A stretch of DNA of 64,000 nt from Flavivirga abyssicola (GTDB taxonomy: Bacteria; Bacteroidota; Bacteroidia; Flavobacteriales; Flavobacteriaceae): positions 1,599,001 to 1,663,000 of the forward strand of contig NZ_CP141266.1 of NCBI RefSeq assembly GCF_030540775.2, written 5' to 3'. The notes below the pieces were generated by a model. The model was not told where the DNA came from. It ran no database searches and was given only the letters and a program-made list of their open reading frames with translations. The first letter of the stretch is position 1; each line of letters starts with the position of its first letter. Below are positions 17,268 through 26,255 of this stretch, in pieces. A program made the translations under genes and the position numbers.

Positions 17268-18266
17268 ATGAGCAGCGAAAAAGAAGCTAAATTAAAAGCA
17301 CTTAAACTTACATTAGATAAATTAGATAAAGCATACGGCAAAGGAACTGTAATGAAAATGAGCGATGCAGCCGTACAAGATGTAGAAGCCATTTCATCTG
17401 GCTCTTTAGGTTTAGATATTGCTTTAGGCGTTGGGGGTTATCCACGCGGACGTGTTATAGAAATTTATGGTCCAGAATCTTCTGGTAAAACCACCCTTAC
17501 ATTACATGCTATTGCTGAGGCTCAAAAAGCTGGAGGCATTGCTGCTTTTATTGATGCTGAACATGCTTTTGATAGGTTTTATGCCGAAAAGCTGGGAGTA
17601 GATATTGACAACTTAATTATATCGCAACCAGATAATGGTGAGCAAGCTCTTGAAATTGCCGATAATTTAATTCGCTCGGGGGCTATTGATATTGTTGTGG
17701 TCGATTCTGTAGCTGCATTAACACCTAAAAGTGAAATTGAAGGTGAAATGGGAGACTCTAAGATGGGCTTACATGCTCGCTTAATGTCTCAAGCTTTAAG
17801 AAAGCTTACAGCCTCTATTAGTAAAACCAATTGTACTGTTATATTCATTAACCAATTACGTGAAAAAATTGGTGTTATGTTTGGCAACCCAGAAACTACT
17901 ACAGGTGGTAATGCCTTAAAATTCTATGCCTCTGTTAGATTAGACATTAGACGTTCAACTCAGATTAAAGAAACTGATGGAAGTGTTGCTGGTAATAAAA
18001 CCCGAGTAAAAGTGGTTAAAAATAAAGTCGCGCCTCCTTTCAAAATGGCAGAATTTGATATTATGTATGGCGAAGGTGTCTCTAAAGTTGGTGAAGTTTT
18101 AGACTTGGCTGTAGAGTTTGAAATTGTAAAGAAAAGCGGTTCTTGGTTTAGTTATGAAGACACCAAACTAGGGCAAGGGCGAGATGCCGTCAAAGCACTC
18201 ATAAAAGATAACCCCGAGCTCATGGACGAACTCGAAGGAAAAGTTAGAAAATTAGTAACAGAATAG
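17268..18266 (+). CDS. recA: Recombinase RecA
   Basis: 332 residues, slightly shorter than Escherichia coli RecA because the acidic C-terminal tail is reduced. Walker A is GPESSGKT (68-75); the [22 protein letters not shown] segment, the loop-2 region [14 protein letters not shown] and the MYGEGVSK region are all present. RecA forms nucleoprotein filaments on single-stranded DNA for homologous recombination and activates the SOS response where LexA is present. The gene appears monocistronic, with a terminator 5 bp downstream. Confidence 0.98.
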   Translation: MSSEKEAKLKALKLTLDKLDKAYGKGTVMKMSDAAVQDVEAISSGSLGLDIALGVGGYPRGRVIEIYGPESSGKTTLTLHAIAEAQKAGGIAAFIDAEHAFDRFYAEKLGVDIDNLIISQPDNGEQALEIADNLIRSGAIDIVVVDSVAALTPKSEIEGEMGDSKMGLHARLMSQALRKLTASISKTNCTVIFINQLREKIGVMFGNPETTTGGNALKFYASVRLDIRRSTQIKETDGSVAGNKTRVKVVKNKVAPPFKMAEFDIMYGEGVSKVGEVLDLAVEFEIVKKSGSWFSYEDTKLGQGRDAVKALIKDNPELMDELEGKVRKLVTE

Positions 18267-18270
18267 TTAA

Positions 18271-18298
18271 AAAAATCCCGTTAATTCGGGATTTTTTA
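18271..18298 (+). terminator. recA terminator
   Basis: Stem ATCCCG/CGGGAT with loop TTAATT, preceded by A6 and followed by T6, just after the recA stop codon. Confidence 0.9.
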
Positions 18299-18307
18299 TT
18301 TTTATAC

Positions 18308-18334
18308 GCAACCTTTTTATCCCTTGCGCATCTA
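18308..18334 (+). promoter_or_regulatory. Candidate ECF-type promoter of the sigma/anti-sigma operon
   Basis: GCAACC (18308-18313) and GCATCTA (18328-18334) have the AAC-type -35 box, spacing near 15 bp and the C-TCTA-like -10 box typical of ECF sigma promoters, and no TAnnTTTG motif is seen in this gap. The site lies 42 bp before the lipoprotein gene that precedes the sigma gene, which would give an autoregulated operon. This is pattern-based inference. Confidence 0.35.
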
Positions 18335-18375
18335 CATAGTGCGAACATGTATAATACCCTAAATTTTTTATTGCT

Positions 18376-18786
18376 ATGAAAAAAGTTTTTGTTTTTTGTT
18401 TTATGGCGCTATTATTTGCATCATGTAGTATTGATGATGATGGTCCAAATTTTAGCTTTGAAATTTTACCCGTTGAAAGTGTTGAGATTCCTGATGAGTT
18501 TATGTTAGGAGAAACATATCCGATTACTGTTTCTTATCTTAGACCCACAACTTGTCATACATTCAAAGAGTTTTATTATTTAAAAGAGAATAATCAACGC
18601 ACCGTTGCTCCTATAAATTATCTTTTTGAGAGGGATGATTGTGAAACCTTAGACAATGAATTAGTAGAATCGACTTTCAACTTTATAGTTACAAGTAATG
18701 GTTCTTATATTTTTAAATTTTGGCAAGGTGAGAACACCGATGGAGAAGATCAGTTTTTAACAATTGAGGTGCCAGTAGTTGAATAA
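18376..18786 (+). CDS. Small lipoprotein of unknown function
   Basis: 136 residues with a lipoprotein signal ending in LFASC (Cys 17), then an acidic stretch SIDDDG typical of surface-sorted Bacteroidota lipoproteins, and a beta-rich domain of about 110 residues. Two cysteines in the body (in TTCHTF and DDCETL) could form a disulfide. It lies 27 bp before an ECF sigma gene on the same strand and shares its putative promoter, so it may be a sensor or target of that system. I recognise no named domain. Confidence 0.75.
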   Translation: MKKVFVFCFMALLFASCSIDDDGPNFSFEILPVESVEIPDEFMLGETYPITVSYLRPTTCHTFKEFYYLKENNQRTVAPINYLFERDDCETLDNELVESTFNFIVTSNGSYIFKFWQGENTDGEDQFLTIEVPVVE

Positions 18787-18813
18787 CACTTTTAATTTAA
18801 TACATGTTTAATT

Positions 18814-19356
18814 TTGAGTTTAAACCAACTCATAGAAAATTGTAAAATTAATGATACTAAAGCCCAAGGAGAATTATACAAACTCTTTTCGAGTAAACTA
18901 TTCTCTTTATGTTTAAAGTATTCGCGAAATCGTGTCGAAGCAGAAGATAATCTGCAAGACGCATTTTTAACAATTTTTAAAAAAATTGAACAGTATAAAA
19001 ATAAAGGTTCTTTTGAAGGTTGGTTAAAACGTATTACTATAAATACTGTATTGCAACGATACAGAAACGAAAAGGTTTTTGATATAATAAATGAAAATAT
19101 AATTGAAGATGTTGAATTAGAAGTTGATGAAGATACAGTATCCATCGATTATCTTTTACAAATTATTCAAGAATTACCAGACAGATATAGATTGGTTTTT
19201 AACCTATATGTATTGGATGGTTATTCACATAAAGATATAGCAGATATGCTAGACATAAATATAGGAACCTCAAAATCTAATTTGGCTCGTGCCAGACTTA
19301 GTTTAAAGGAAACTATAGAGAATTATAAGACGATGCAAAGTTTACAATCATTATAA
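18814..19356 (+). CDS. ECF-type RNA polymerase sigma factor
   Basis: 180 residues. Region 2 spans about 12-85 (AEDNLQDAFLTIFKKIEQY) and region 4 about 120-172 (LPDRYRLVFNLYVLDGYSHKDIADMLDINIGTSKSNLARAR). The start is the TTG at 18814, giving MSLNQLIENCKINDTKAQGELY, a normal N-terminus for this group; an ATG 10 bp upstream is out of frame. The stop overlaps the next gene's ATG by 1 bp (TAATG), which couples it to its probable membrane anti-sigma partner. Confidence 0.93.
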   Translation: MSLNQLIENCKINDTKAQGELYKLFSSKLFSLCLKYSRNRVEAEDNLQDAFLTIFKKIEQYKNKGSFEGWLKRITINTVLQRYRNEKVFDIINENIIEDVELEVDEDTVSIDYLLQIIQELPDRYRLVFNLYVLDGYSHKDIADMLDINIGTSKSNLARARLSLKETIENYKTMQSLQSL

Positions 19357-21005
19357 TGAGTGATAAAAAACATATAGACAGATTGTTTCAGGAAGGCTTT
19401 AAAGATTTTGAAGCCACACCTAGTGATGCTGTTTGGGAACATATAGAGGCTAAACTTAACCAGAAAAAGAAAAAACGCCGTGTCATTCCTATTTGGTGGC
19501 GCTATGCTGGTGTTGCTGCACTATTATTACTTTTATTAACTATTGGTGGTCTTTATTTTAATGATTCTGATACAACCCAAACCGATCAAGTAGTCGATAC
19601 AAAAGACACGCCTCCTTCAAATTCTAAAAAAGATAATTCTATTGACTTGAATGGCGTCAATGATGCTATTGTTAATACTGACTCTAACGAAAACAAAAGT
19701 TCTAGTAGTAATAATACTCCCCAACAAAAAAATCTTTCATCTCAGGGAATAATTAATTCAAAAGAATCATCAATTGTAGAAACACCTGCATCAAGAAATG
19801 ATAATGAGAAAGAAAAAGAAGCTAACGTTATAACTAATAGAGAAGAGCATGCCATCAACAAGTTATTAAATGCTGAAAGAAACCATGCCGTTGCAAATAA
19901 TTCTAAGGGAGAAAACAATACTAATAAAATTGCTAACGAACCTAAAAGCCATGTTACTCTTGCGGATAAGTCTGAAAATAAAAATGCAGATAAACTCCAA
20001 AAAGCCTTAAAGAGCAACGCTGTTATTGCTTCAGATTCTGAAAAGAACAATCAAGAAATTCAACAAGACAAAGCATTATTAATTGGTAAGGAACGAGCAA
20101 AAGAGATCGTTAATAATGCTTCAAAAAATAACACTGCGATAGCAAAAACCGAAGAAAATAATACGGAAACCGTAACTAGTGAAGAAGAAAAAAGCGGTCT
20201 TACCATAGAAGAAGCAATAGATAAAACTAAAGACATTATTAAAGAAGATGACAACGTAAATAGGTGGAGTATCTCCCCAAATGCTGCGCCTGTTTATTTT
20301 AATACGCTTAGCAAAGGGTCTTCTATAGACCCCCAATTCAATGACAACTCTAAAAGTGGTGAACTTAATATGAGTTATGGTATTTCTGCCAGTTATGCTA
20401 TTAACGAAAAACTAAGTATTCGCTCTGGTATTAATAAAGTTAATTTAGGTTATAGCACCAATGACATTGTTTCTTTTCAAGTTGTAGGTGTATCTTCAAG
20501 TAGTCGTTCACTTCAAAATGTCAACACGATAAAAACCGAAAACGCTAGTAGCGATAGTGGTGCCTCACCAGATAACACGGTCTCCCTTTTTAGTGGAGAG
20601 AGCCTCAATTCAAGTGATATTCCCGAAGCGTTTCCAACATCTAATAGCTCTATTAATCAAGATTTAGGTTATATAGAAATTCCTTTAGAGATTCAATACG
20701 CACTTTCAGATAAAAAATTAGGTGTTAATCTTATCGGAGGGTTTAGTTCGTTCTTTTTAAGTGATAACAAGATTTTTTCAGAATCACAAGAAGGTGGCAG
20801 AACCCTTTTAGGTAAGGCTAACAATATAAATAAGGTAAGTTATAGTGCTAATTTAGGACTAGGATTAAATTATAAAGTATCTAAAAAAATAGACTTGAAT
20901 TTAGAACCTATGTTCAAATATCAAATTAACACCTTTAATAATACATCTGGCGATTTTAAACCTTTCTTTATAGGGGTTTATACAGGATTCGCCATTAAAT
21001 TCTAG
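19356..21005 (+). CDS. Membrane protein: anti-sigma-like N-terminus, low-complexity linker, beta-barrel-like C-terminus
   Basis: 549 residues. The cytoplasmic N-terminus (about 1-45, MSDKKHIDRLFQEGFKDFEATPSDAVWEHI) precedes one membrane segment (48-67). A long Asn/Ser/Lys/Glu-rich linker (about 75-300) leads to a C-terminal domain with alternating strands and an aromatic end (GVYTGFAIKF), as in outer-membrane beta-barrel proteins. Coupling to the sigma gene suggests an envelope-spanning anti-sigma sensor that could link the two membranes. The N-terminus is not a classical zinc-binding anti-sigma domain, so the role is inferred from position. Confidence 0.8.
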   Translation: MSDKKHIDRLFQEGFKDFEATPSDAVWEHIEAKLNQKKKKRRVIPIWWRYAGVAALLLLLLTIGGLYFNDSDTTQTDQVVDTKDTPPSNSKKDNSIDLNGVNDAIVNTDSNENKSSSSNNTPQQKNLSSQGIINSKESSIVETPASRNDNEKEKEANVITNREEHAINKLLNAERNHAVANNSKGENNTNKIANEPKSHVTLADKSENKNADKLQKALKSNAVIASDSEKNNQEIQQDKALLIGKERAKEIVNNASKNNTAIAKTEENNTETVTSEEEKSGLTIEEAIDKTKDIIKEDDNVNRWSISPNAAPVYFNTLSKGSSIDPQFNDNSKSGELNMSYGISASYAINEKLSIRSGINKVNLGYSTNDIVSFQVVGVSSSSRSLQNVNTIKTENASSDSGASPDNTVSLFSGESLNSSDIPEAFPTSNSSINQDLGYIEIPLEIQYALSDKKLGVNLIGGFSSFFLSDNKIFSESQEGGRTLLGKANNINKVSYSANLGLGLNYKVSKKIDLNLEPMFKYQINTFNNTSGDFKPFFIGVYTGFAIKF

Positions 21006-21060
21006 GTTTTTGGTTAGATCTGGATATTGATTTTTATTAAGCTCAAAAATCAATATCGAA

Positions 21061-21091
21061 AAAAAACTGCTCTTCCCCTGAGCAGTTTTTT
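21061..21091. terminator. Bidirectional terminator between the sigma operon and plsC
   Basis: Stem AAAACTGCTC/GAGCAGTTTT with loop TTCCCCT, A-rich before and T-rich after. It separates the convergent genes and its right end touches the plsC stop codon. Confidence 0.85.
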
Positions 21092-21836
21092 ATTTATTAA
21101 AGCTTTGTAATTGCTTCAATATAATATTTCTAGCCGTGTCGTTTAAAGACTTGGTATTATCAATATTTAAATTTTCTGTAGATAAAAATTTATGAATCTT
21201 AACACGCATTTTTCCTGGGCTACCGCTAAAAAACGTATACGAAAATCGTTTTTTATTATCTGCAAAAGTTAATGGTACAATAGGTATTTGATGGTTTATT
21301 GCCAACCTAAAAGCACCATTTTTAAATTGATCTAAATATATATCCTCTTCTGGCACACCTCCCTCAGGGAAAATACAAATACTTAAGCCAGATCGTAATC
21401 TACGTTGGGCTCTTAAAAAAACAGCTTGTCTACTTTTTGGTGAGCTTCTATCTACTAAAATACATGTACGCTTATAAAAGAAACCAAACAGTGGGATTTT
21501 AGCAAGTTCTTTTTTTCCAACAAATACAAATGGGTTCTTAACAGCGACGAGCATAAGCATAATGTCTGCCATTGAGGTATGATTAGCTATAAACATATAG
21601 CTTTTACTTTTTTCAGGTATTTGCTCTCGATCAATACGATATCTAAATCCCATACCTATTAAAATCATTTTTGCCCAAACTCTGGCAATCTTAAAAAAGA
21701 ACGGATACCATGATTCTTTTAAAATAGAAATTAAAAGTATTGGAAACATTATAAGTATGGGCACCCCTACAAGTATGTAAAACCAAATACGATATAATAC
21801 CCAAAAAATGTATTTGAAAACTATCATAAGCTTCAA
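21090..21836 (-). CDS. plsC: 1-acyl-sn-glycerol-3-phosphate acyltransferase
   Basis: 248 residues with one or two N-terminal membrane segments (about 8-37) and the LPLAT acyltransferase motifs: NHTSMAD (H86-x4-D91), the VDRSSPKSR region and FPEGG. It transfers an acyl group to lysophosphatidate to make phosphatidate at the inner membrane. The family also contains ornithine-lipid and lyso-lipid acyltransferases, so the acceptor is not certain. The gene stands alone, divergent from the small membrane protein gene at 21896. Confidence 0.88.
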   Translation of the reverse strand: MKLMIVFKYIFWVLYRIWFYILVGVPILIMFPILLISILKESWYPFFFKIARVWAKMILIGMGFRYRIDREQIPEKSKSYMFIANHTSMADIMLMLVAVKNPFVFVGKKELAKIPLFGFFYKRTCILVDRSSPKSRQAVFLRAQRRLRSGLSICIFPEGGVPEEDIYLDQFKNGAFRLAINHQIPIVPLTFADNKKRFSYTFFSGSPGKMRVKIHKFLSTENLNIDNTKSLNDTARNIILKQLQSFNK

Positions 21837-21895
21837 AAATAACTATTATAAATTGATTATATTTAAATCATATTAACTTTAAAACAATTAAAATT

Positions 21896-22138
21896 ATGTC
21901 TTTACTTTATTCACTTTTAATTGGAGGTATCGCTGGTTGGTTAGCTGGAAAGCTAATGAAAGGTGGTGGTTTCGGAGTTCTTTTTAACATAGTAATTGGT
22001 ATTATTGGCGGTATTGTTGGTAATTGGCTTTTTGCAAAACTTGGCATTTCTTTAATGAGTGGTGTTATCGGTGATATTTTAACTGGAGCCATTGGTGCCT
22101 CGGTAATTCTCTTTATTGCTGGTTTATTAAAAAAATAG
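21896..22138 (+). CDS. GlsB/YeaQ/YmgE family small membrane protein
   Basis: 80 residues forming three hydrophobic helices rich in glycine (GGIAGWLAGKLMKGGGFGVL, IVIGIIGGIVGNWLF, and a last helix ending in LFIAGLLKK). This is the transglycosylase-associated / GlsB family, often stress-induced, of unknown biochemical role; no transglycosylase activity has been shown for it. Monocistronic, with its own terminator. Confidence 0.88.
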   Translation: MSLLYSLLIGGIAGWLAGKLMKGGGFGVLFNIVIGIIGGIVGNWLFAKLGISLMSGVIGDILTGAIGASVILFIAGLLKK

Positions 22139-22160
22139 CTATTAACATAAATTATATATT

Positions 22161-22187
22161 AAAAAGTGGCTAATGCCACTTTTTTTA
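22161..22187 (+). terminator. Terminator after the GlsB-type gene
   Basis: Stem AAAAAGTGGC/GCCACTTTTT with loop TAAT and a following T-run, 22 bp beyond the stop codon. Confidence 0.85.
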
Positions 22188-22234
22188 TTGTGCAACAAAT
22201 ACGTATTTTCGCAGCATTGTTTAATTAAAACAGA

Positions 22235-22252
22235 TTCCTGCTTTAGCAGGAA
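22235..22252. repeat. Palindrome TTCCTGC/GCAGGAA directly before trpS
   Basis: A 7-bp stem with loop TTTA ends 5 bp before the trpS ATG. It belongs to the ATTCCTGC...GCAGGAAT family found at 5021 and elsewhere. At this position it would fold over the ribosome-binding region of the mRNA. Confidence 0.7.
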
Positions 22253-22257
22253 ATATT

Positions 22258-23226
22258 ATGGCAAGAATACTTACAGGTATACAGAGTACAGGAACACCAC
22301 ATTTAGGAAATATTTTAGGAGCTATTATGCCGGCTATTGAAATGGCTAATAACCCTGAAAACGATTCCTATTTATTTATTGCAAATCTGCATACTTTAAC
22401 TCAGATTAAAGATGCTGAAACATTACGCACAAACACGTATTCTACAGCTGCTACCTGGTTAGCTTTTGGTTTAGATATAGAAAAGACAGTGTTTTACAGA
22501 CAAAGTGATATTCCGCAGGTTACTGAATTATCTTGGTATTTAAGCTGTTTCTTTCCTTACCAACGTTTAACATTAGCGCACAGTTTTAAAGATAAAGCGG
22601 ATAGACTAGAAGATGTAAACTCCGGATTATTTACCTATCCCATGCTTATGGCTGCCGATATTTTATTGTATGATGCCGAAATTATTCCTGTTGGAAAAGA
22701 CCAGCTACAGCATATTGAAATGACACGCGATGTGGCGTCTCGTTTTCATGCTAAAGTTGGTGACACTTTTGTATTACCTGAAGGAAAAATACAAGAACAT
22801 ACAAAACTCATTCCAGGAACCGATGGTGAAAAAATGAGCAAAAGTAGAAATAACATTATCAATATATTTTTAGCCGATAAAAAACTACGCAAACAAATAA
22901 TGGGTATTCAAACGGATAGTACACCATTAGAAGAACCAAAAGACTGGAAAACCTGTAATTGTTTTGCTATTTATAGTTTATTAGCTAACGACGAGCAAAT
23001 TGAAACGATGAAAGCTAATTATGAAAATGGCGGTTATGGTTATGGACATGCAAAACAAGCTTTGTTTGAATTGATAATTGAAAAATTTGCGACACAACGC
23101 GAACGTTATAACTACTATATGGATAATCTCAATGAAATTGATAAAGCCTTAGCTTTAGGTGCTGATAAAGCAAAAGTAGTGGCTAATACTGTTTTGAGTA
23201 GAGTGCGTGAAAAGGTAGGGTATTAA
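22258..23226 (+). CDS. trpS: Tryptophan-tRNA ligase
   Basis: 322 residues, normal for bacterial TrpRS. The class I aminoacyl-tRNA synthetase signatures are PHLGN (14-18, the HIGH motif) and GEKMSKSRNN (the KMSKS loop near 196). The Rossmann fold residues LMAADILLYDAEIIPVGKDQLQH, which bind tryptophan and AMP, are conserved. It charges tRNA-Trp in the cytoplasm. A palindromic hairpin lies just before its start codon, the only regulatory feature visible; no tRNA-Trp T-box-like leader is present. Confidence 0.97.
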   Translation: MARILTGIQSTGTPHLGNILGAIMPAIEMANNPENDSYLFIANLHTLTQIKDAETLRTNTYSTAATWLAFGLDIEKTVFYRQSDIPQVTELSWYLSCFFPYQRLTLAHSFKDKADRLEDVNSGLFTYPMLMAADILLYDAEIIPVGKDQLQHIEMTRDVASRFHAKVGDTFVLPEGKIQEHTKLIPGTDGEKMSKSRNNIINIFLADKKLRKQIMGIQTDSTPLEEPKDWKTCNCFAIYSLLANDEQIETMKANYENGGYGYGHAKQALFELIIEKFATQRERYNYYMDNLNEIDKALALGADKAKVVANTVLSRVREKVGY

Positions 23227-23270
23227 CATATTCCCATGCATCTTATCAAATTTATTTAACTTGCATTTGT

Positions 23271-23312
23271 CATTCTTGCGATTTGTACTGAACTCGTTTC
23301 AGTAAGGCAGGA
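23271..23312. repeat. Nested palindrome of the ATTCCTGC family, interrupted
   Basis: Outer arms CATTCTTGC and GCAGGAAT surround an inner hairpin TACTGAA/TTTCAGTA. It looks like a palindrome of the 5021 family with an insertion at its tip. It lies between the convergent trpS and dprA genes and touches the dprA stop, so it may also work as a terminator. Confidence 0.6.
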
Positions 23313-23313
23313 A

Positions 23314-24417
23314 TTAAACAACTTCAAATAATTTCCCAGGCAATGGTCTTATAACTCCCTTGAGCTCCATGCTAAGTAATACACTCGCTATTTTAAAAAT
23401 AGGCATATTGCAATTAATAGCAATAACATCCAGTTGTTGTTTTTCGTTTTCTTTTAAATACGAATAGATTGTTTTTTCTGTAGTATCCAACTCTACAAAC
23501 AATTGCTTTTGTATGGCTGGTTCCTTGTCTTTTTCTAATTGCCAATTAAGAATATAAGGGATATCTAAAGGTGTCGTAAGCATGTGCGCCTTTTGATGCT
23601 TTATTAAATTATTACATCCTATGCTCTGACTATCTGTAGTTCTTCCCGGAACAGCAAATACGTCTCTATTATAAGAATTTGCAATATCTGCAGTAACCAA
23701 ACTTCCGCCTTTTTCAGCAGATTCTATAACAATGGTTGCTTCACTTAAACCCGCAATAACTCTATTTCTTTTCAAGAAATTATTTCTATCAAATGTATCG
23801 CTACTCCAAAAATCGGTAAAAAAACCTCCGTTTTTCTCTATATCGACCATGTATTTTTTATGTACTTTAGGATAAATTTGGTTCAAACCGTGTGCTAAAC
23901 AACCAACTGTTTGTAAGTTGTTTTTAATGGCTGCTTTATGTGCTGTAATATCTGTTCCATAAGCAAAACCAGAAACTATAATAGGGTTATAGGGTGCTAA
24001 AGTTTCTACCAATGTTTCACAAAATGCGATGCCACTAGTTGTTATTTTCCGGGTTCCAACTATACTAATAATATGTTGTTGTTTTAAATTAATACGTCCA
24101 GATTGAAACAATAAAATAGGGCCATCAATGCAATGTTTTAATTTTTCAGGATAGCTTTCGTCCTTAAAATAAGACACTTTAATGTCGTTGGTCCTTATAA
24201 AATCTATTTCTTTTTCCGCAGCTTTTAAATGATATGTTTCGAATAAATCTCCTAAAATAACACTGCCTATGCCATCAATTTTAAGCAGATTTTGCTTCTT
24301 TTCCTTTAAAACGGCTTCGGCAGTACCGCACTGTGAGATAAGCCGCTTGGCTGTTATATCCCCAATATTTGGTACATGTTGCAAAGCCAAAGTATAAAAC
24401 AAATCATTTTCTGTCAT
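23314..24417 (-). CDS. dprA: DNA-processing protein DprA
   Basis: 367 residues. An N-terminal helix-hairpin-helix region (GDITAKRLISQCG, LLKIDGIGSVILGDLF) precedes the Rossmann-like DprA/Smf fold with IVGTRKITTSG, VSGFAYGTDITAHKAA and RNRVIAGLSEATIVIES; a small winged-helix domain closes the protein. DprA loads RecA on incoming single-stranded DNA during natural transformation. The gene stands alone, so competence cannot be judged from this window. Confidence 0.95.
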   Translation of the reverse strand: MTENDLFYTLALQHVPNIGDITAKRLISQCGTAEAVLKEKKQNLLKIDGIGSVILGDLFETYHLKAAEKEIDFIRTNDIKVSYFKDESYPEKLKHCIDGPILLFQSGRINLKQQHIISIVGTRKITTSGIAFCETLVETLAPYNPIIVSGFAYGTDITAHKAAIKNNLQTVGCLAHGLNQIYPKVHKKYMVDIEKNGGFFTDFWSSDTFDRNNFLKRNRVIAGLSEATIVIESAEKGGSLVTADIANSYNRDVFAVPGRTTDSQSIGCNNLIKHQKAHMLTTPLDIPYILNWQLEKDKEPAIQKQLFVELDTTEKTIYSYLKENEKQQLDVIAINCNMPIFKIASVLLSMELKGVIRPLPGKLFEVV

Positions 24418-24508
24418 GCTATATCATTGATTTTAAAGCTGCAATAAAAGAATTTTTATACTGTTAATAAATACTTCTGTCTAAATTTTATATAAAAGCA
24501 TAATTTTT

Positions 24509-24516
24509 TAACTTTG
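24509..24516 (+). promoter_or_regulatory. Promoter -7 element TAACTTTG
   Basis: A perfect TAnnTTTG match lies only 6 bp before the ATG of the HU-like/SPOR gene, which would leave an almost leaderless mRNA. No clear -33 TTTG box was found at the expected distance. Confidence 0.35.
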
Positions 24517-24521
24517 TTTCT

Positions 24522-25460
24522 ATGCAACTAGAGACCTACATAAGCGATTTATTATATAGATATGAGTGTGTTACCATTCCTGAGTTTGGTGCTTTTTTAA
24601 CACAACGTGTATCTGCAACCATTCACGGAACTACTAATGCTTTTTATCCACCTAGTAAGACAGTGTCGTTTAATGAGCAGATTCAAAAAAATGATGGTTT
24701 ATTAGCACATTATATTGCTGATGTAGAAAAAATTCCTTTTGAGGTTGCCAGTAAAAAAATTGAAAAGCGAGTACACGCATTAAAGAATTATTTAACCCAA
24801 GGCGAGACACTCACTTTCAAAAATATTGGAGACATTGTTTTTAATGGTGAAGGCAAAATTGTGTTTGAACCATCGAATCACCTCAACTATTTAACTGATT
24901 CTTTTGGATTGTCTCAATTTGTATCACCAAAAGTAACTCGTGAGGTTTACAAAGAAGAAGTTAAAAACATTGAAAAAGTAATTCCTATTACTGTTACTCC
25001 TGAAAAACGTAAAACAGCACCATCATATTTAAAATATGCTGCAATTGCTTTAGTAGCCTTAACACTTGGTGGTCTTGGAGGAGCTAATTATTATGTAAAT
25101 CAAATTGAGCAGCATAACCAATTAGCACAAGAGGAAGCGACACAACAATTGGATACTAAAATACAACAGGCAACATTTAATTTAAACCCGTTTCCTGCCA
25201 TTACTTTAAATGTAACCAAACAGACTGGTAATTATCATATTATTGCAGGTGCATTTAGGTTTGAAGAAAACTGCGATAAAAAGGTACAACAACTTAAAGC
25301 GGAAGGTTTTAGTGCTAGAAAAATTGGTGTTAACAGATATGGTTTACATCAGGTTGTTTATGCAAGCTACGAAGACAGACTCGAGGCTTTAAAGGCTTTA
25401 AGAACCATCAAGAACACGCATAACAGAGATGCTTGGTTGGATGTTAGAAAACTAGATTAG
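24522..25460 (+). CDS. HU-CCDC81-like and SPOR domain membrane protein
   Basis: 312 residues. The N-terminus contains two HU/IHF-like domains of the CCDC81-related bacterial type (about 1-60, with VTIPEFGAFLTQR, and 62-125, with LTFKNIGDIVFNGEGKIVF). A membrane segment follows (about 170-190), and a C-terminal SPOR domain (about 235-310, GNYHIIAGAFRFEENCDKKVQQLKAEGF) is expected to bind denuded peptidoglycan. The topology places the HU-like domains inside and SPOR in the periplasm, which may tie the nucleoid or a cytoplasmic partner to the division site. This role is inferred from domains. Confidence 0.85.
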   Translation: MQLETYISDLLYRYECVTIPEFGAFLTQRVSATIHGTTNAFYPPSKTVSFNEQIQKNDGLLAHYIADVEKIPFEVASKKIEKRVHALKNYLTQGETLTFKNIGDIVFNGEGKIVFEPSNHLNYLTDSFGLSQFVSPKVTREVYKEEVKNIEKVIPITVTPEKRKTAPSYLKYAAIALVALTLGGLGGANYYVNQIEQHNQLAQEEATQQLDTKIQQATFNLNPFPAITLNVTKQTGNYHIIAGAFRFEENCDKKVQQLKAEGFSARKIGVNRYGLHQVVYASYEDRLEALKALRTIKNTHNRDAWLDVRKLD

Positions 25461-25498
25461 TTTTTACAAATTCACTAATATTTTACTGCTTTAATACT

Positions 25499-25506
25499 TA
25501 ACTTTG
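25499..25506 (+). promoter_or_regulatory. Promoter -7 element TAACTTTG of the thioesterase gene
   Basis: A TAnnTTTG match identical to the one before the preceding gene, 21 bp before the ATG. No convincing -33 element is visible. Confidence 0.4.
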
Positions 25507-25527
25507 CTGCATTATTAAATTCATGTA

Positions 25528-26037
25528 ATGAAAGCAAAGACTCCTGAACAATCGAAAACCATACTTACCGACATGGTTTTACCTGGTGAAACCAACCCTT
25601 TAAACAATCTATTTGGAGGGGAATTACTAGCAAGAATGGACCGTGCTGCAAGTATTGCTGCAAGACGCCACTCAAGACGTATTGTAGTAACCGCTTCTGT
25701 GAATCATGTGGCTTTTAATAGAGCCGTTCCTTTAGGAAGTGTTGTTACCGTTGAGGCTAAGGTGTCTCGTGCTTTTAAAACCTCTATGGAGGTGTTTATA
25801 GATGTATGGATAGAGGACAGAGAGTCTGGTGATAAAACAAAGGCTAATGAAGCCATTTACACCTTTGTGGCGGTAGATGAAACTGGACGCCCTATAGCCA
25901 TTCCAGAAATAAGCCCAGAAACTGTATTAGAAAAAGAACGTTATGATGCTGCATTACGCCGTAAACAATTAAGTTTATTATTAGCAGGAAAAATAAAGCC
26001 AAATGAGGCTACCGAATTAAAGGCTCTATTTGAATAA
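25528..26037 (+). CDS. Acyl-CoA thioesterase, hotdog family
   Basis: 169 residues, a single hotdog domain of the acyl-CoA hydrolase (YciA/BACH-like) type. The characteristic segment NNLFGGELLARMDRAASIAARRHS (about 26-49) holds the Asn and Asp residues of the active site, and VNHVAFNRAVPLG and VFIDVWIEDRESGDKTKANEAIYTFVAVD follow. It should hydrolyse acyl-CoA to free fatty acid and CoA in the cytoplasm. The chain-length preference is unknown. It stands alone. Confidence 0.9.
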   Translation: MKAKTPEQSKTILTDMVLPGETNPLNNLFGGELLARMDRAASIAARRHSRRIVVTASVNHVAFNRAVPLGSVVTVEAKVSRAFKTSMEVFIDVWIEDRESGDKTKANEAIYTFVAVDETGRPIAIPEISPETVLEKERYDAALRRKQLSLLLAGKIKPNEATELKALFE

Positions 26038-26255
26038 ATAACAAAGGGTAGTTGCTTCTTGTCATTCCTATTGAAGCATAAGGAGGGATCTCATAATTAA
26101 TAAAGCTTCTTAGTTTTATCTTGAGTCTTTCAACGACTCTCAATGTAACGAACAGAATAAACAATCTTAACTTATCAGGGTCACGATTAATTTCTTCTTA
26201 ATTAAACCTTTTACTTTTTAGTAAGTCTTATAGCAGAACTAAATCTAAAAAAGCT

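Noticed and set aside
18804-18816. ATG at 18804 as the sigma factor start
   Set aside because: It is out of frame with the sigma coding sequence; the TTG at 18814 gives a normal N-terminus.
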